The position numbers were made by a program, and so were the translations under genes. This document shows, piece by piece, positions 45,466-54,823 of a stretch of 64,000 nucleotides of DNA; position 1 is the first letter of the stretch; each line of letters begins with the position of its first letter. The notes below the pieces were generated by a model. The model made no database searches and was not told the DNA's origin. It saw nothing but the letters and a program-made list of their open reading frames with translations. This DNA is from Mycobacterium sp. 852002-51971_SCH5477799-a (GTDB lineage: Bacteria > Actinomycetota > Actinomycetes > Mycobacteriales > Mycobacteriaceae), in assembly GCF_001667145.1 (NCBI RefSeq), contig NZ_LZIF01000039.1:1-64000 (forward strand). Direction: 5' to 3'.

Positions 45466-46212
45466 ATGCCAACCATCTGGACTTACATGCGTGCAGCCGC
45501 CGTCGTGGTCGGTTCGTCCGCAGCGCTATTGACGGGCGGTATCGCCCACGCCGACCCCGTGCCCGCCCCGGCCCTGCCGAACATTCCGCAGCAGCTGATC
45601 AGTTCGGCGGCCAACGCACCTCAAATCCTGCAGAACCTCGCGACCGCACTCGGCGCCACGCCGCCGGCGGCTCCGGCCACCCCGGGCATCAACTTCCCGG
45701 GCGTTCCGGCGGCCACCTCGCCGGCGACCGCGGCGGCTCCGACGGCGGGTCTTCCGTCGATTCCCGGACTGACCGTGGCGACAAGCGCCGCCCCGGCGTC
45801 GTCTCCGGCGACCAGCCCCCTTGTTCCCGGGCTGGCGCAGTCGGCGACCCCGGCCGCGCCATCGACGGCGACCGGCGGGATTCCGGGAATGATTCAGGGC
45901 CTCACGGGTGCGCAGCCGGCGGCTGCGGGCCCCGCCGCTCCGGCCGCTCCGTCGATTCCGGGCCTGCCGGCCATCCCGGGGCTGTCGTCACCCGCGGCAC
46001 CGGCCACTCCGCCCGCTCCGCAGTTACCGCAGGCGCAGGTCAACATGCCGGCGATGCCGGCCGGCCTGCCGGTCAGTGTGCCTCCGAAAGTCACGCTCCC
46101 GCAGGATCTGCCGGCGCTCACCTCGGGTCAGGCTCCTGCCGCGCCCGGGGCACCCGCGCCGGCGCCCAGCCTGGCAAGTCCGGCGGCGCCGCTGCTGGCC
46201 GCCCTGCCCTGA
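45466..46212 (+). CDS. Secreted Ala/Pro-rich protein (Rv1158c-like)
   Basis: A 248-residue exported protein with signal peptide MPTIWTYMRAAAVVVGSSA... and cleavage after AHA. The mature part is low complexity, dominated by Ala, Pro, Gly and Ser with repeated IPGL/IPG turns (GLPSIPGLTV, IPGLPAIPGLSS). No catalytic motif is visible, and it is probably a cell-wall-associated structural protein. AGGGAGAG precedes ATG 45466. It is followed 45 bp later by a second protein of the same type, the Rv1158c-Rv1157c pair. Confidence 0.85.
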   Translation: MPTIWTYMRAAAVVVGSSAALLTGGIAHADPVPAPALPNIPQQLISSAANAPQILQNLATALGATPPAAPATPGINFPGVPAATSPATAAAPTAGLPSIPGLTVATSAAPASSPATSPLVPGLAQSATPAAPSTATGGIPGMIQGLTGAQPAAAGPAAPAAPSIPGLPAIPGLSSPAAPATPPAPQLPQAQVNMPAMPAGLPVSVPPKVTLPQDLPALTSGQAPAAPGAPAPAPSLASPAAPLLAALP

Positions 46213-46257
46213 TCAGTTCGTAAACGGCTAAACCACTACTGAGAACCGGAGGACACC

Positions 46258-47382
46258 GTGGCAACCACTTGGAATCTGTCCAAAGGTTTGGCCGCTGTCG
46301 TCACGGCATCGGCTGTCGCGTTCGGGCTCTGCCCGAACGCGGCAGCCGACCCGGCGGCGCCGCAGCCGATACCGCAACCGAATGCGGCCCAAGGGCTGCC
46401 GGGTCTGCCCGCCTTGTCGCAGCTAGCCCCGCTCATCCAGCAAGCGGCCACCGACCCGCAGCAAGCGACGCAGCTGCTGATGGCCGCGGCGCAAGCCTTC
46501 GCCCACAACCCGAGCACGCCCAACGAGTCCAAAAACGTTGCGGCGGCGGTCAATCAATTCGTCGCCGAGCCCGTCGCACCGGCGCAGCACGTGCCCGCGA
46601 CAGGGGTGGAACCCGGCTTGCAGGCCCACCTGCCGGCCGGCATCGACCCGGCCCATGCGGCCGGCCCGGCCCCCGCTGCGGCACCCGATGCCGCTGCGGC
46701 GCCCGCTGCGGCCCCGGCGCCCGAGGCGCCTGCTACTCCGGCGCCCGAGGCACACCTTCCGGCCGGCATCGACCCGGCCCACGCAGCCGGCCCGGCCCCC
46801 GCTGCGGCACCCGGCGCACCGGGTCCCGCCGAATGGTCGAAGGTGCCCGCCGCCGCGCCGGTCCCGGCACCACCGGCACCGGCCGCGGCACCACCGGCGG
46901 CCCCTCCCGCACCGCAGGCCGCACCCGCGCCGGCGCCCGCTCCCGCGGCGGCGGCACCGGGATTCGGCGCCGACACCCCGCCCACGCAGGATTTCATGTA
47001 CCCGTCGATCGGCACCAACTGCCTGGCGGACGGCACCAGCGCCATCGCCACCGCGCTGTCGGTGGCGGGGCCGGCCAAGATTCCGCTGCCCGGCCCGGGG
47101 CCCGGCCAGACCGCCTATGTGTTCACCGCGGTCGGCACGCCCGGACCCGCCGAGGTGCAGAAGCTGCCCTTGAACGTCACCTGGGTGAACCTGACCACCG
47201 GCAAGTCGGGGACCGTCGCGCTCAAGCCGCGTCCGGACATCAATCCGGAGGGGCCGACGACGCTGAGCGCTATCGCCGACACCGGCTCCGGCAGCATCAT
47301 GTCGACGATCTTCGGGCAGGTCACCACGAAGGAAAAGCAGTGCCAGTTCATGCCCACCATCGGCTCGACGGTGGTGCCGTAG
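46258..47382 (+). CDS. Secreted Ala/Pro-rich protein with C-terminal domain (Rv1157c-like)
   Basis: A 374-residue exported protein from GTG 46258: signal peptide (cleavage after NAAA), a helical Gln/Ala stretch, a Pro/Ala-rich middle (about 110-240) with a duplicated segment HLPAGIDPAHAAGPAPAAAP, then a folded, less biased C-terminal domain of about 130 residues with two Cys (IGTNCLAD, KEKQCQFMP) that may form a disulfide. This architecture matches Rv1157c. It is likely a cell-wall or secreted protein of unknown role, cotranscribed with its upstream neighbour. Confidence 0.87.
   Translation: MATTWNLSKGLAAVVTASAVAFGLCPNAAADPAAPQPIPQPNAAQGLPGLPALSQLAPLIQQAATDPQQATQLLMAAAQAFAHNPSTPNESKNVAAAVNQFVAEPVAPAQHVPATGVEPGLQAHLPAGIDPAHAAGPAPAAAPDAAAAPAAAPAPEAPATPAPEAHLPAGIDPAHAAGPAPAAAPGAPGPAEWSKVPAAAPVPAPPAPAAAPPAAPPAPQAAPAPAPAPAAAAPGFGADTPPTQDFMYPSIGTNCLADGTSAIATALSVAGPAKIPLPGPGPGQTAYVFTAVGTPGPAEVQKLPLNVTWVNLTTGKSGTVALKPRPDINPEGPTTLSAIADTGSGSIMSTIFGQVTTKEKQCQFMPTIGSTVVP
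46627..46813 (+). repeat. Internal duplication in the Ala/Pro-rich gene
   Basis: About 61 bases starting CACCTGCCGGCC at 46627 recur, with few silent changes, at 46753 (offset 126 bp, 42 codons). Both encode HLPAGIDPAHAAGPAPAAAP. The in-frame unit could change copy number by slippage or recombination. Confidence 0.8.
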
Positions 47383-47413
47383 CGGACCGGCGCCGCCACC
47401 GTCTCGTCGCCCT

Positions 47414-47448
47414 GAATGCGCGTGTCCCCGAGCGGGGCACGCGCATTC
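47414..47448. terminator. Strong hairpin between convergent genes
   Basis: GAATGCGCGTG-T-CCCC (47414-47429), loop GAGC, and GGGGCACGCGCATTC (47434-47448) make a 15-bp stem with one bulged T. No T-tract follows. It lies between the Rv1157c-like gene (+) and the DUF1059 gene (-) and probably terminates both. Confidence 0.7.
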
Positions 47449-47462
47449 GCGTTGGTGCCGCT

Positions 47463-47609
47463 CTAGTACGCCATGAACAGGATGGCGTCGCGGTCGTACT
47501 CCAGACCAGGATGGACGCTGGCGAGGTGAGCTTGGGTCAACTCGACCAGTTCGTCCTCGTCCTTGCCGACGATGGCTTCACCGCACGGACACGTTATGTG
47601 CGTCTTCAC
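47463..47609 (-). CDS. DUF1059 small protein, 48 residues
   Basis: A short gene from GTG 47609: MKTHITCPCGEAIVGKDEDE and so on to FMAY. The CPCG motif and the ELVELTQAHLASVHP helix are typical of DUF1059 small proteins. Two Cys near the N-terminus may bind metal. GAAGGG lies upstream. It is 28 bp downstream of the HhH-GPD gene on the same strand, so probably cotranscribed. The function of the family is not known. Confidence 0.8.
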   Translation of the reverse strand: MKTHITCPCGEAIVGKDEDELVELTQAHLASVHPGLEYDRDAILFMAY

Positions 47610-47637
47610 GTTGTCGCTTTTCCCTTCTGTGGACCTT

Positions 47638-48210
47638 CTACTTCGCCCCTTTGGCTGCCGCTTTCATCTGCTTTTTGTAGGCGCGCACTTTCCCCATCGA
47701 TTGGGCGTCGACGATGTCGGCGACGGAGATGTGCGCGCCGGCCCGCCCGAAGTCGCCGGCGGCCGCCCGCCAGCCTTTCGGTGTGACGCCGTACTGCTTG
47801 CCCAGCAGTGCCACAAAGATCTGCGCCTTCACATCCCCGAATCCAGGCAATCCCTTGATCCGCCTCAGCAGCTCGCTTCCGTCGGGGTCGCCGGCAGTCC
47901 ACAATCCGGCCGCGTCGCCGTCGTAGCGGTCCACGATGATCTGCGCCAGCGTTTGGATGCGCTTGGCCATTGACCCCGGAAAGCGGTGTATCGCAGGCGT
48001 TTGCGAGCACAATTCGGCGAACTTGGCCGGGTCGTAGTCCGCGATGTCGGCGGCATCGAAGCTGCCCATCCGGTCCGCAATCTTCTTCGGTCCGGCGAAT
48101 GCGGTCTCGAAGGGCACCTGCTGATCCAGCACCATCCCGATCAGCAACGCCAAGGGGCTGTCGTCCAGCAGCTTGTCGGCCTCAGGATCTTGCGCGAGGC
48201 AAAGTTTCAC
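47638..48210 (-). CDS. HhH-GPD type DNA-glycosylase-like protein (Rv1156-like)
   Basis: A 191-residue protein related to the helix-hairpin-helix base-excision glycosylase superfamily: LLIGMVLDQQVPFETAFAGP near the N-terminus, the hairpin region RIKGLPGFGDVKAQIFVALLG, then a short basic C-terminus (KAYKKQMKAAAKGAK-like). The usual catalytic Asp/Lys arrangement of Nth/AlkA is not evident, so activity is uncertain. GTG 48210 follows AAGGAAG; TTG 48216 is an alternative. Position matches Rv1156. Confidence 0.82.
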   Translation of the reverse strand: MKLCLAQDPEADKLLDDSPLALLIGMVLDQQVPFETAFAGPKKIADRMGSFDAADIADYDPAKFAELCSQTPAIHRFPGSMAKRIQTLAQIIVDRYDGDAAGLWTAGDPDGSELLRRIKGLPGFGDVKAQIFVALLGKQYGVTPKGWRAAAGDFGRAGAHISVADIVDAQSMGKVRAYKKQMKAAAKGAK

Positions 48211-48292
48211 CGTCAACGATCTTCCTTCCGCTGCACACCCTGGCACCGTTGGTCGCAAGAGTACTCACCAGCAATGACGGCGTTATCGTGGC

Positions 48293-48841
48293 GTGGTGGT
48301 GGATGAGGCCAAACTGGCGCTGATGCTGGCTCGGGACGAACTGCATCAGCTCGTCACCGCCTATTGCCGGGCCGTCGATCGCGCCGACTACGACACGCTG
48401 CGTAGCCTGTACCACCCGGAGGCGACCGATTCGCACGGTTCGTTTTCGACCGGGGGCGTCGAACAGTTCATCGCGCAGCTGCAAGCCGCGGAGCCGTATG
48501 TGCGTGTCTCCCAACACAACATCACCACAACGAACTTCGCGGTCAACGGCGACACCGCCCGCGGTGAGATCTACTGCCTGGTGTTCCACACCTTCGCGGG
48601 CCCCGAACACGACGTCGACGTCATCATCGGCGGGCGATACCTGGACACGTACACCAAACACGACGGCCGCTGGACGTTCGGCCAACGCACCATCGTGGCG
48701 GACTGGGCCTACCAAAATGACCCGTCCCGGGTGAACTTCGAACATCCCAGCACCCGGGGAAGCCTGCGCGGCAAACCCGGCCAAGCCGACCCGTCGATCG
48801 GCCTATTCGCAGCGCCGGAGGGGCTGAGGCCGTCTCAGTGA
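48293..48841 (+). CDS. SnoaL-like/NTF2-fold protein
   Basis: A 182-residue protein with a SnoaL-4-type cone fold: DELHQLVTAYCRAVDRADYDTLRSLYHPEATDSHG at the N-terminus and an antiparallel sheet including RYLDTYTKHDGRWTFGQRTIVADWAY. Family members are dehydratases, isomerases or ring-hydroxylating small subunits; the acidic/His residues (DRADYD, YHPEA) suit a catalytic pocket. GTG 48293 is the likely start, with GTG 48296 possible. It is divergent from the HhH-GPD gene; no pathway neighbour is evident. Confidence 0.82.
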   Translation: MVVDEAKLALMLARDELHQLVTAYCRAVDRADYDTLRSLYHPEATDSHGSFSTGGVEQFIAQLQAAEPYVRVSQHNITTTNFAVNGDTARGEIYCLVFHTFAGPEHDVDVIIGGRYLDTYTKHDGRWTFGQRTIVADWAYQNDPSRVNFEHPSTRGSLRGKPGQADPSIGLFAAPEGLRPSQ

Positions 48842-48886
48842 ACTGATATGGCGCACAACATGATTCGCCCAGGGGCGCGGCGGCCG

Positions 48887-49111
48887 TCAGCCGCTCTTGC
48901 GGCGGAATTCCCGGCGGTTCCCCACCGCGCCGTGCGCCCGCGATTGCTTGGCGGAACCGTTCTTGTGGTCGGATCCGCTGGATGAGTTCGCAATCTTGCG
49001 GTCCAGGGCTTCGCGGAATTTGCGCTTGGTGTCGTCGTCCCCCCCGGGCGCTCCCGCGCCGCCCGAAGACGCCGACGACTTCGAATTCCGCCGGGCATTC
49101 GATTCAGCCAT
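48887..49111 (-). CDS. DUF5302 small basic protein
   Basis: A 74-residue low-complexity protein, Ser/Gly-rich at the N-terminus, with the family core DDTKRKFREALDRKIANSSSGSDHKNG and C-terminal RREFRRKSG. It matches the DUF5302 family of small actinobacterial proteins (KEKFREALDRK...HGP...RVFRRKSG). It is basic and disordered, with no Cys and no membrane segment. It lies downstream of the Rv1155-like gene on the same strand. The function is unknown. Confidence 0.8.
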   Translation of the reverse strand: MAESNARRNSKSSASSGGAGAPGGDDDTKRKFREALDRKIANSSSGSDHKNGSAKQSRAHGAVGNRREFRRKSG

Positions 49112-49161
49112 AGGGGGCAGCCTAGCCGGGTTTGCCGAAACGGTTCGCCTACGCGCCGCGG

Positions 49162-49614
<453 letters not shown>

Positions 49615-49680
49615 CTACGTCTCGCAGGCCCAGGGCGGCCCGGGGTATTTGTTGGGTGGCCGACCTGGTGAAATCGGGGC

Positions 49681-50202
49681 ATGACCAAGTACGCGGCCTT
49701 CCTGCGTGGCGTCAACGTCGGGGGCGTCAATCTCAAAATGGCCGACGTGGCGGCCGCGCTCACCGAGGCGGGGTTCACCGAGGTCCGGACGATCCTGGCG
49801 ACCGGCAACGTGCTGCTGGAATCGTCCGCCGGCGTGGCGTCGGTGCGCAAAAAGGCCGAAGCCGCGCTGCGGGAGCGGTTCGGCTACGACGCGTGGGTGC
49901 TGGCCTACGACATCGACACGGTGCGCGGCGTGGTCGATGCCTACCCGTTCGAGCGTGAGCTCGATGGCTATCAGTCCTACGTCACGTTCGTCGCCGACTC
50001 CGCCGTGCTGGACGAGCTCGCGGCGCTGGGCAAGGACGCGGGTGCCGACGAGAAGATCCGCCGCGGTGACGGCGTGGTCTATTGGCAGGTGCCCAAGGGC
50101 AGCACGCTGGACAGCAGCATCGGCAAGACGATGGGTAAGCCGCGGTACAAGTCGTCGACCACGACGCGCAACCTGCGCACGCTGGAGAAAGTGTTGCGCT
50201 GA
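49681..50202 (+). CDS. DUF1697 family protein
   Basis: A 173-residue DUF1697 protein. The N-terminal signature YAAFLRGVNVGGVNLKMADV and the TILATGNVLLESS motif are characteristic, and the C-terminus ends TTTRNLRTLEKVL. Soluble, with no export signal. ATG 49681 is the only reasonable start. It is divergent from the Rv1155-like gene (75 bp) and convergent with the GntR gene. The function of the family is unknown. Confidence 0.88.
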   Translation: MTKYAAFLRGVNVGGVNLKMADVAAALTEAGFTEVRTILATGNVLLESSAGVASVRKKAEAALRERFGYDAWVLAYDIDTVRGVVDAYPFERELDGYQSYVTFVADSAVLDELAALGKDAGADEKIRRGDGVVYWQVPKGSTLDSSIGKTMGKPRYKSSTTTRNLRTLEKVLR

Positions 50203-50249
50203 GCGGCGGTACCAGACAGCTTGTGCAGCAAGGGGTTTCGACGCCCGTC

Positions 50250-50615
50250 TTATTCGTCGGGCACCGCTTCGATGTAGCGAACCGCGTCGTCCTTGTCCAA
50301 GCCGAGTCCGCGCGCAACCCGAACGTACTCGCGCGCCGCGGCCGCCATCGCGGCGTCGGTCGGGTCGTAGCGGGCGATGAAAGTGCCGAAACGCCCGCGC
50401 GTTTCGACGATGGCGGAGGTCTCCAGCTCCCGGTAGGCGCGCGCCACGGTGTTGACGGCGACGCCGAGTTGGCCGGCCAGGTCCCGAACGGTAGGCAGTC
50501 GGGTGCCGGGCGGCAGCGCGCCCTCCCGGACCCCATCGATGACCTGCGTCCTGAGCTGGTCGAACAACGGCTTTCCCGCCTTCATGTCGACCTTCAACCA
50601 GTCACCCAGCTCCAC
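50250..50615 (-). CDS. GntR family transcriptional regulator (Rv1152-like)
   Basis: A 121-residue, YtrA-type GntR regulator: a winged helix ([42 protein letters not shown]) with only a short C-terminal helical tail. GTG 50615 gives [16 protein letters not shown] and the length I recall for Rv1152. It is divergent from the sirtuin gene across a 37-bp gap, so it may regulate it. YtrA-type regulators often respond to cell-wall stress. Confidence 0.9.
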   Translation of the reverse strand: MELGDWLKVDMKAGKPLFDQLRTQVIDGVREGALPPGTRLPTVRDLAGQLGVAVNTVARAYRELETSAIVETRGRFGTFIARYDPTDAAMAAAAREYVRVARGLGLDKDDAVRYIEAVPDE

Positions 50616-50652
50616 CCGTCCAGTATCCCCCACTCCCGGCTATGTTGGGTGG

Positions 50653-51366
50653 ATGCGAATTGCCGTGCTCAGCGGCGCGGGGATCTCCGCGGAAAGCGGC
50701 GTGCCGACCTTCCGCGATGACAAGAACGGGTTGTGGGCGCGCTTCGACCCTTACGAGCTGTCCAGCACGCAGGGCTGGCGCGACAACCCGCAGCGGGTTT
50801 GGGGCTGGTATCTGTGGCGCCACTACTTGGTCGCCGACGTCCAACCGAATGCGGGCCATCGCGCCATCGCCGCCTGGCAGGACGACGCCGAGGTCAGCGT
50901 CATCACCCAGAACGTCGACGACCTGCATGAGCGCGCGGGCAGCGACATGGTTCATCATCTGCACGGCAGTCTGTTCGAATTCCGTTGTGCGCGTTGCGAT
51001 AAGCGCTACTCCGATGCGCTGCCCGCGATGCCCGAACCGGCGCTGGAGGTGGATCCCCCGGTGTGTCGCTGCGGGGGCCTGATTCGGCCCGACATCGTGT
51101 GGTTCGGTGAACAGCTGCCCGACGAGCCGTGGCGGCGCGCCGTCGAGGCGACCGAGGCCGCCGACGTGATGGTGGTCGTCGGGACCTCGGCGATCGTCTA
51201 TCCGGCGGCCGGGCTGGCCGAGCTGGCCCTGTCCCGCGGCACCGCCGTCATCGAGGTCAATCCCGAGGTGACCCCCTTGTCGGACAGCGTGACGGTCAGC
51301 ATGCGTGAGACGGCCAGCCAGGCCTTGCCCGGCCTGCTGCAGCGGCTACCGGCCCTGCTGAGCTGA
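50653..51366 (+). CDS. NAD-dependent protein deacylase, class III sirtuin (Rv1151c-like)
   Basis: A 237-residue sirtuin with NAD motif [26 protein letters not shown] and zinc Cys (CARC, CRC). The motif Y53-x-x-R56 (GWYLWRHY) marks class III sirtuins that remove succinyl or malonyl groups from lysine. ATG 50653 follows a TATGTT -10 at leaderless distance. It is expected to link protein acylation to acyl-CoA metabolism. Divergent from the GntR regulator. Confidence 0.93.
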   Translation: MRIAVLSGAGISAESGVPTFRDDKNGLWARFDPYELSSTQGWRDNPQRVWGWYLWRHYLVADVQPNAGHRAIAAWQDDAEVSVITQNVDDLHERAGSDMVHHLHGSLFEFRCARCDKRYSDALPAMPEPALEVDPPVCRCGGLIRPDIVWFGEQLPDEPWRRAVEATEAADVMVVVGTSAIVYPAAGLAELALSRGTAVIEVNPEVTPLSDSVTVSMRETASQALPGLLQRLPALLS

Positions 51367-51378
51367 CGGGACGCCCGG

Positions 51379-52008
51379 TCAGGGCCGGCGCGCGCGGCCG
51401 AGCAGTAGCTCGGAGACCGGCATCGGCGCCCAGGACGGCAACGTGAACTCCCGCCGCGACGTGTCCACTTCGAATCCCGCCTCGACGATCGAACGCTCGG
51501 TATCGCGATGGGTGTGGCAATTGCCGAAGAGCCGCGGCCACAACGTCGCATCGACGAACCGCTGAAGACGGCCGCGCGCACCGGCACTCGCGACGTGCTC
51601 GAGATATCGCAGCTCCCCGCCGGGCCGCAGCAACGAGTACAGACGCCGCAACACATCGCCGGGGTCGTGCACCGAGCACAACACCAGCGAGCACACCACC
51701 GCGTCGAACGGCTCGACGCCGCCAATCGCTTCGACCGTTTCGCCGGTCACCACGACGCGGGTGGGCGCCGCGTCGGCGGTTGCACGGGCCAGGGCCGCCA
51801 GCCGCGGTTCGGGCTCCATCGCGATCACCTCGTCGACGGAGTCCGGGTAGTACGCAAAGTTCGTGCCGATTCCCGCGCCGACCTCCAGCACCCGGCCGTG
51901 CAGGCCGGCCAGATTCTCCCGGCGCATGGCCCGGATCGCCTCGACTTCATGGGCGGCGACAAATGGCCAAATCCGCGCAAAGAACGGGTTGTCAACCGCC
52001 GCTGTCAT
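51379..52008 (-). CDS. SAM-dependent methyltransferase (Rv1147-like)
   Basis: A 209-residue class I methyltransferase. Motif I is VLEVGAGIGTN near residue 41, followed by the acidic loop AMEPEP, FDAVVCSLVLCSVHDP, and LLRPGGELRYLEHV. An N-terminal hydrophobic helix (FFARIWPFV) resembles membrane-associated phospholipid N-methyltransferases and UbiE-like proteins. It matches Rv1147 in position. Substrate unknown; a lipid or quinone is plausible. Confidence 0.87.
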   Translation of the reverse strand: MTAAVDNPFFARIWPFVAAHEVEAIRAMRRENLAGLHGRVLEVGAGIGTNFAYYPDSVDEVIAMEPEPRLAALARATADAAPTRVVVTGETVEAIGGVEPFDAVVCSLVLCSVHDPGDVLRRLYSLLRPGGELRYLEHVASAGARGRLQRFVDATLWPRLFGNCHTHRDTERSIVEAGFEVDTSRREFTLPSWAPMPVSELLLGRARRP

Positions 52009-52062
52009 ACCAGCCCTCCGATTCAGATGAGCCCCACAATAAGGTCCCGGCGAACGGCGGCG

Positions 52063-54384
52063 CTAACCGATATTGGCCACCGGCTCGGGGAGTTCGGCGG
52101 GTATTCCGGTCGGCTCGAGGCGTTCGACGGTCTCTGCGGTCGCTTTCTCACTGATGCCGAACCGGTCGTGCAGCCACGCCAGGGGTTTGGGCGCCCACCA
52201 ATTCCACTTCCCCATCACATGCATGAAGGCCGGAACGACCACCATCCGCACCAGGGTGGCGTCGGCGAACACCGCGAGCGTCAGGCCGAGGCCGAACATC
52301 CTCATAAACGAGACGTGCGCCGCGATCAGCGCGGCGAACGACATCGACATCACCAAGGCGGCCGCGGTGATCACCCGGCCGGTGCGGGCGACGCCGAGCG
52401 CCACGCTCTCGTCGTTGGCCGCGTGGGCCTGCTTTGCCGTCGGCTTCGCCGGTCGGGCGGCACCGGACGCCAGCCAGTACTCGCGGATCCGGGACAGCAG
52501 GAACACCTCGTAGTCCATGGACAACCCGAAGGCGATGCAGAACAGCAGCACCGGCATGTTGGCCACCAGCGTTCCGCTCGGCGTCGTTCCCAGCGCACCC
52601 AGATGGCCGTCCTGAAAGATCCACACCAGCGCGCCGAACGCCGCCGTCAGCGACAGGATGTTGCAGGCCAGCGCCTTGGCAGGCAGCAGCACGCTGCCGG
52701 TGAGCAGAAACAGCAGCACGAAGGTGATCGCCGCCATCAACCCGAGGACCAGCGGTAGCCGGTCCGTCACGCCATCGACGCTGTCGCGGTTGACCTGCGC
52801 CAGTCCGCCCATCTCGACGGCTCGGCCCGCGGGCCCGGGCACCTCGTGCAACCGGCCGAGTTGGGCGCCGTTCGCCTGGGAAAACAGCGGCGCCGCGCTG
52901 CTGACGGTCAGGAACGCGCTGCCGCCGGCCACCCCGGTCGGCCCGGCGGGCGGTCCCACGCGGTTGCCCGCCGTGAAGGTGCCGCCAGGGCTTGACACCG
53001 CCGAGACGTCGGCAACGCGCGACAGATCAGCGGCGTAGTGGTCGAAGTCCGACGGGCTCAGGCCGGTGGCGTCGGGGATGACGACGGGCACCGACGTCGC
53101 CGAATCGTGCGCGAAATCGTTGCGCAGCCGGTCGCCGACCTGATGCGACGACGCTGACCGCGGCAGCACCCGATCGTCCGGAAAGCCCCAGGTCACACGG
53201 AGGAACGGATACCCGAGCAACAACAGCAAAGCGACGACGGTCAGGCCGATCGGCGCCCAGCGGCGCATCACGAACCTGCTGGATCGATACCAGAACCCCA
53301 GCTCGACGGGCCCCTGCACCGGTTCGGGGCGCCGCGATATCCGCCGCGCCAGGCGGCGCACGTCCAGGGCGTCCAGGCGGGGGCCCAGCAGGACGATCGC
53401 GGCCGGGGTGATCACGATCGAGGCGGCCGCGACGAAGGCAACGGTGGCCACGCCGGCGTAGGCGAACGACTTGAGGAAGTACATCGGGAACGCCACCGTC
53501 GCCGACATCGACAACGCCACGGTGACCGCTGAGAACAGCACGGTGCGGCCGGAGGTGGCCATGGTCCGGATGAGCGCTTCGTCGCGGTCGCGGCCTTCGG
53601 CCAACTCGTCGCGATAGCGGCTGACGATCAACAGGGTGTAGTCGATGGCCAGGGCCAGGCCCAGAGCGGTGCTCAGGTTGAGGGCGAAGATCGAGACCTC
53701 GGTGGTGAAAGTGATCAGGCGCAACACCGACATCGAACCGACGACGGCCAGCGCGCCCAGCGTCATCGGCAACGCCGCTGCCAGCAGCCCGCCGAACACC
53801 CAGATCAGCACCAAAAAGCTCAGCGGCAGGGCGATCAACTCCATCGACAGCAGGTCGGCCTGGTTCTGCGTGTTGATCTGCGCGTACTGCATCGCCTGGC
53901 CGCCGGCCCGCACGGTGACGCCGTCGCGGTCGTGGACGAACTGGTCCGCCAACGTCTGGGCGTTGCTCTGGGCATAGTCCTCGCCGCCTTTGAGGTTGAC
54001 CACGATCAGTCCGGACTTGCCGTCGCGGCTCACCAGGTCCGCCGCAGCCGGTGGGGGCGCGGTCCACGGCGAGGAGACGATGTAGACCAGTGGGGACTTG
54101 CGCAGCCCGTCGACGAGGTCGGCGCCCACCTTGCGGGCCGGTTCGCTGTTGGTGCCACCCGGCGCGGTCACCAGGATCAGCACCTGCTGGCCGCTCTGGC
54201 CGAACTTGTCGCTCAACACGCTGATGGCGCGGCCCGACTCGGCGTTCGGGTCCTGAAAGCCACCGGGCGACAGGCTCTTGGCGACGGGAACGCCGAAGAC
54301 GGCGGCGGCGATGAAAACCAGGACACCGATGGCGATGATGCGGCGGGGCGCCCTGATCGCGACTCGGGCGGTTTTCTGCAGCAT
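52063..54384 (-). CDS. mmpL13: MmpL13, intact RND-superfamily lipid transporter
   Basis: A 773-residue MmpL-family proton-driven exporter with about 12 transmembrane helices, two periplasmic porter-like domains and the conserved LGLALAIDYTLLIVSRYRDEL and CIAFGLSMDYEVFLLSRIREYW Asp-Tyr motifs in helices 4 and 10. The frame is continuous. In M. tuberculosis H37Rv the equivalent is split into mmpL13a (Rv1145) and mmpL13b (Rv1146). ATG 54384 follows GGAGGGG. The substrate is unknown. No mmpS is adjacent. Confidence 0.93.
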   Translation of the reverse strand: MLQKTARVAIRAPRRIIAIGVLVFIAAAVFGVPVAKSLSPGGFQDPNAESGRAISVLSDKFGQSGQQVLILVTAPGGTNSEPARKVGADLVDGLRKSPLVYIVSSPWTAPPPAAADLVSRDGKSGLIVVNLKGGEDYAQSNAQTLADQFVHDRDGVTVRAGGQAMQYAQINTQNQADLLSMELIALPLSFLVLIWVFGGLLAAALPMTLGALAVVGSMSVLRLITFTTEVSIFALNLSTALGLALAIDYTLLIVSRYRDELAEGRDRDEALIRTMATSGRTVLFSAVTVALSMSATVAFPMYFLKSFAYAGVATVAFVAAASIVITPAAIVLLGPRLDALDVRRLARRISRRPEPVQGPVELGFWYRSSRFVMRRWAPIGLTVVALLLLLGYPFLRVTWGFPDDRVLPRSASSHQVGDRLRNDFAHDSATSVPVVIPDATGLSPSDFDHYAADLSRVADVSAVSSPGGTFTAGNRVGPPAGPTGVAGGSAFLTVSSAAPLFSQANGAQLGRLHEVPGPAGRAVEMGGLAQVNRDSVDGVTDRLPLVLGLMAAITFVLLFLLTGSVLLPAKALACNILSLTAAFGALVWIFQDGHLGALGTTPSGTLVANMPVLLFCIAFGLSMDYEVFLLSRIREYWLASGAARPAKPTAKQAHAANDESVALGVARTGRVITAAALVMSMSFAALIAAHVSFMRMFGLGLTLAVFADATLVRMVVVPAFMHVMGKWNWWAPKPLAWLHDRFGISEKATAETVERLEPTGIPAELPEPVANIG

Positions 54385-54693
54385 TTCAAGCCCCTCCGCT
54401 GCCGGTGCCCCATTGCGCTGGCCGCTCGCTTGGCCGCGACAACCTAACAAACGCTAATGTGCACACGTCAAACAGTGCACTGCGTTTAACACGCAGCGCC
54501 CGCCCGAATGGTTCAACACCGCTTTTCAAACCGTTTGGACCATAAGAGTCCGGCCAGAAAATGTGCGACAAGTAAGCAGCTCACGGCCCAAATCGCGTGG
54601 TGGACGCCGGTCAACCTACTGGCCGGTAAATTGCCAAGGTTTTCCGAATCGTGACTCAAAGATTCCTTAATGGTGGCCCATACGCTCAGTGTC
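54385..54693. other. mmpL13 promoter region
   Basis: These 309 bp have no convincing gene. On the minus strand TTGACG (54471-54466) is flanked by two GTGCAC hexamers (54459-54464, 54475-54480), and a -10-like TAGGTT lies about 19 bp downstream. Next to it is CTGCGT-TTAAC-ACGCAG (54480-54496). The repeats around the -35 suggest repressor control. On the plus strand, TACGCT at 54681-54686 is the -10 candidate for the peptide gene. Confidence 0.45.
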
Positions 54694-54816
54694 ATGTGGA
54701 TCGACGACACAAGTGCCGACGTCATCAAAGTTGACTTCGATGCCCTCTACCACGGCGACGTCCTGGTGGAAGGCGAGACCTCGGAGCAGTTCGACGAACT
54801 GCAAGCCGCGAGCTGA
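54694..54816 (+). CDS. Acidic 40-residue peptide, probably leaderless
   Basis: ATG 54694 opens MWIDDTSADVIKVDFDAL and continues to a TGA at 54814-54816. It is strongly acidic (many Asp/Glu), with no Cys and no membrane segment. TACGCT ends 7 bp before the ATG, as in leaderless mRNAs, and there is no Shine-Dalgarno sequence. Codon third positions are G/C-rich as in real genes here. No known family is recognised. It is followed by a 20-residue ORF and a strong terminator. Confidence 0.6.
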   Translation: MWIDDTSADVIKVDFDALYHGDVLVEGETSEQFDELQAAS

Positions 54817-54823
54817 GGCGGCC

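Noticed and set aside
46269-47786. Plus-strand 505-codon frame over the Ala/Pro-rich gene
   Set aside because: Out-of-frame reading of the Rv1157c-like gene that runs through the terminator and into antisense genes.
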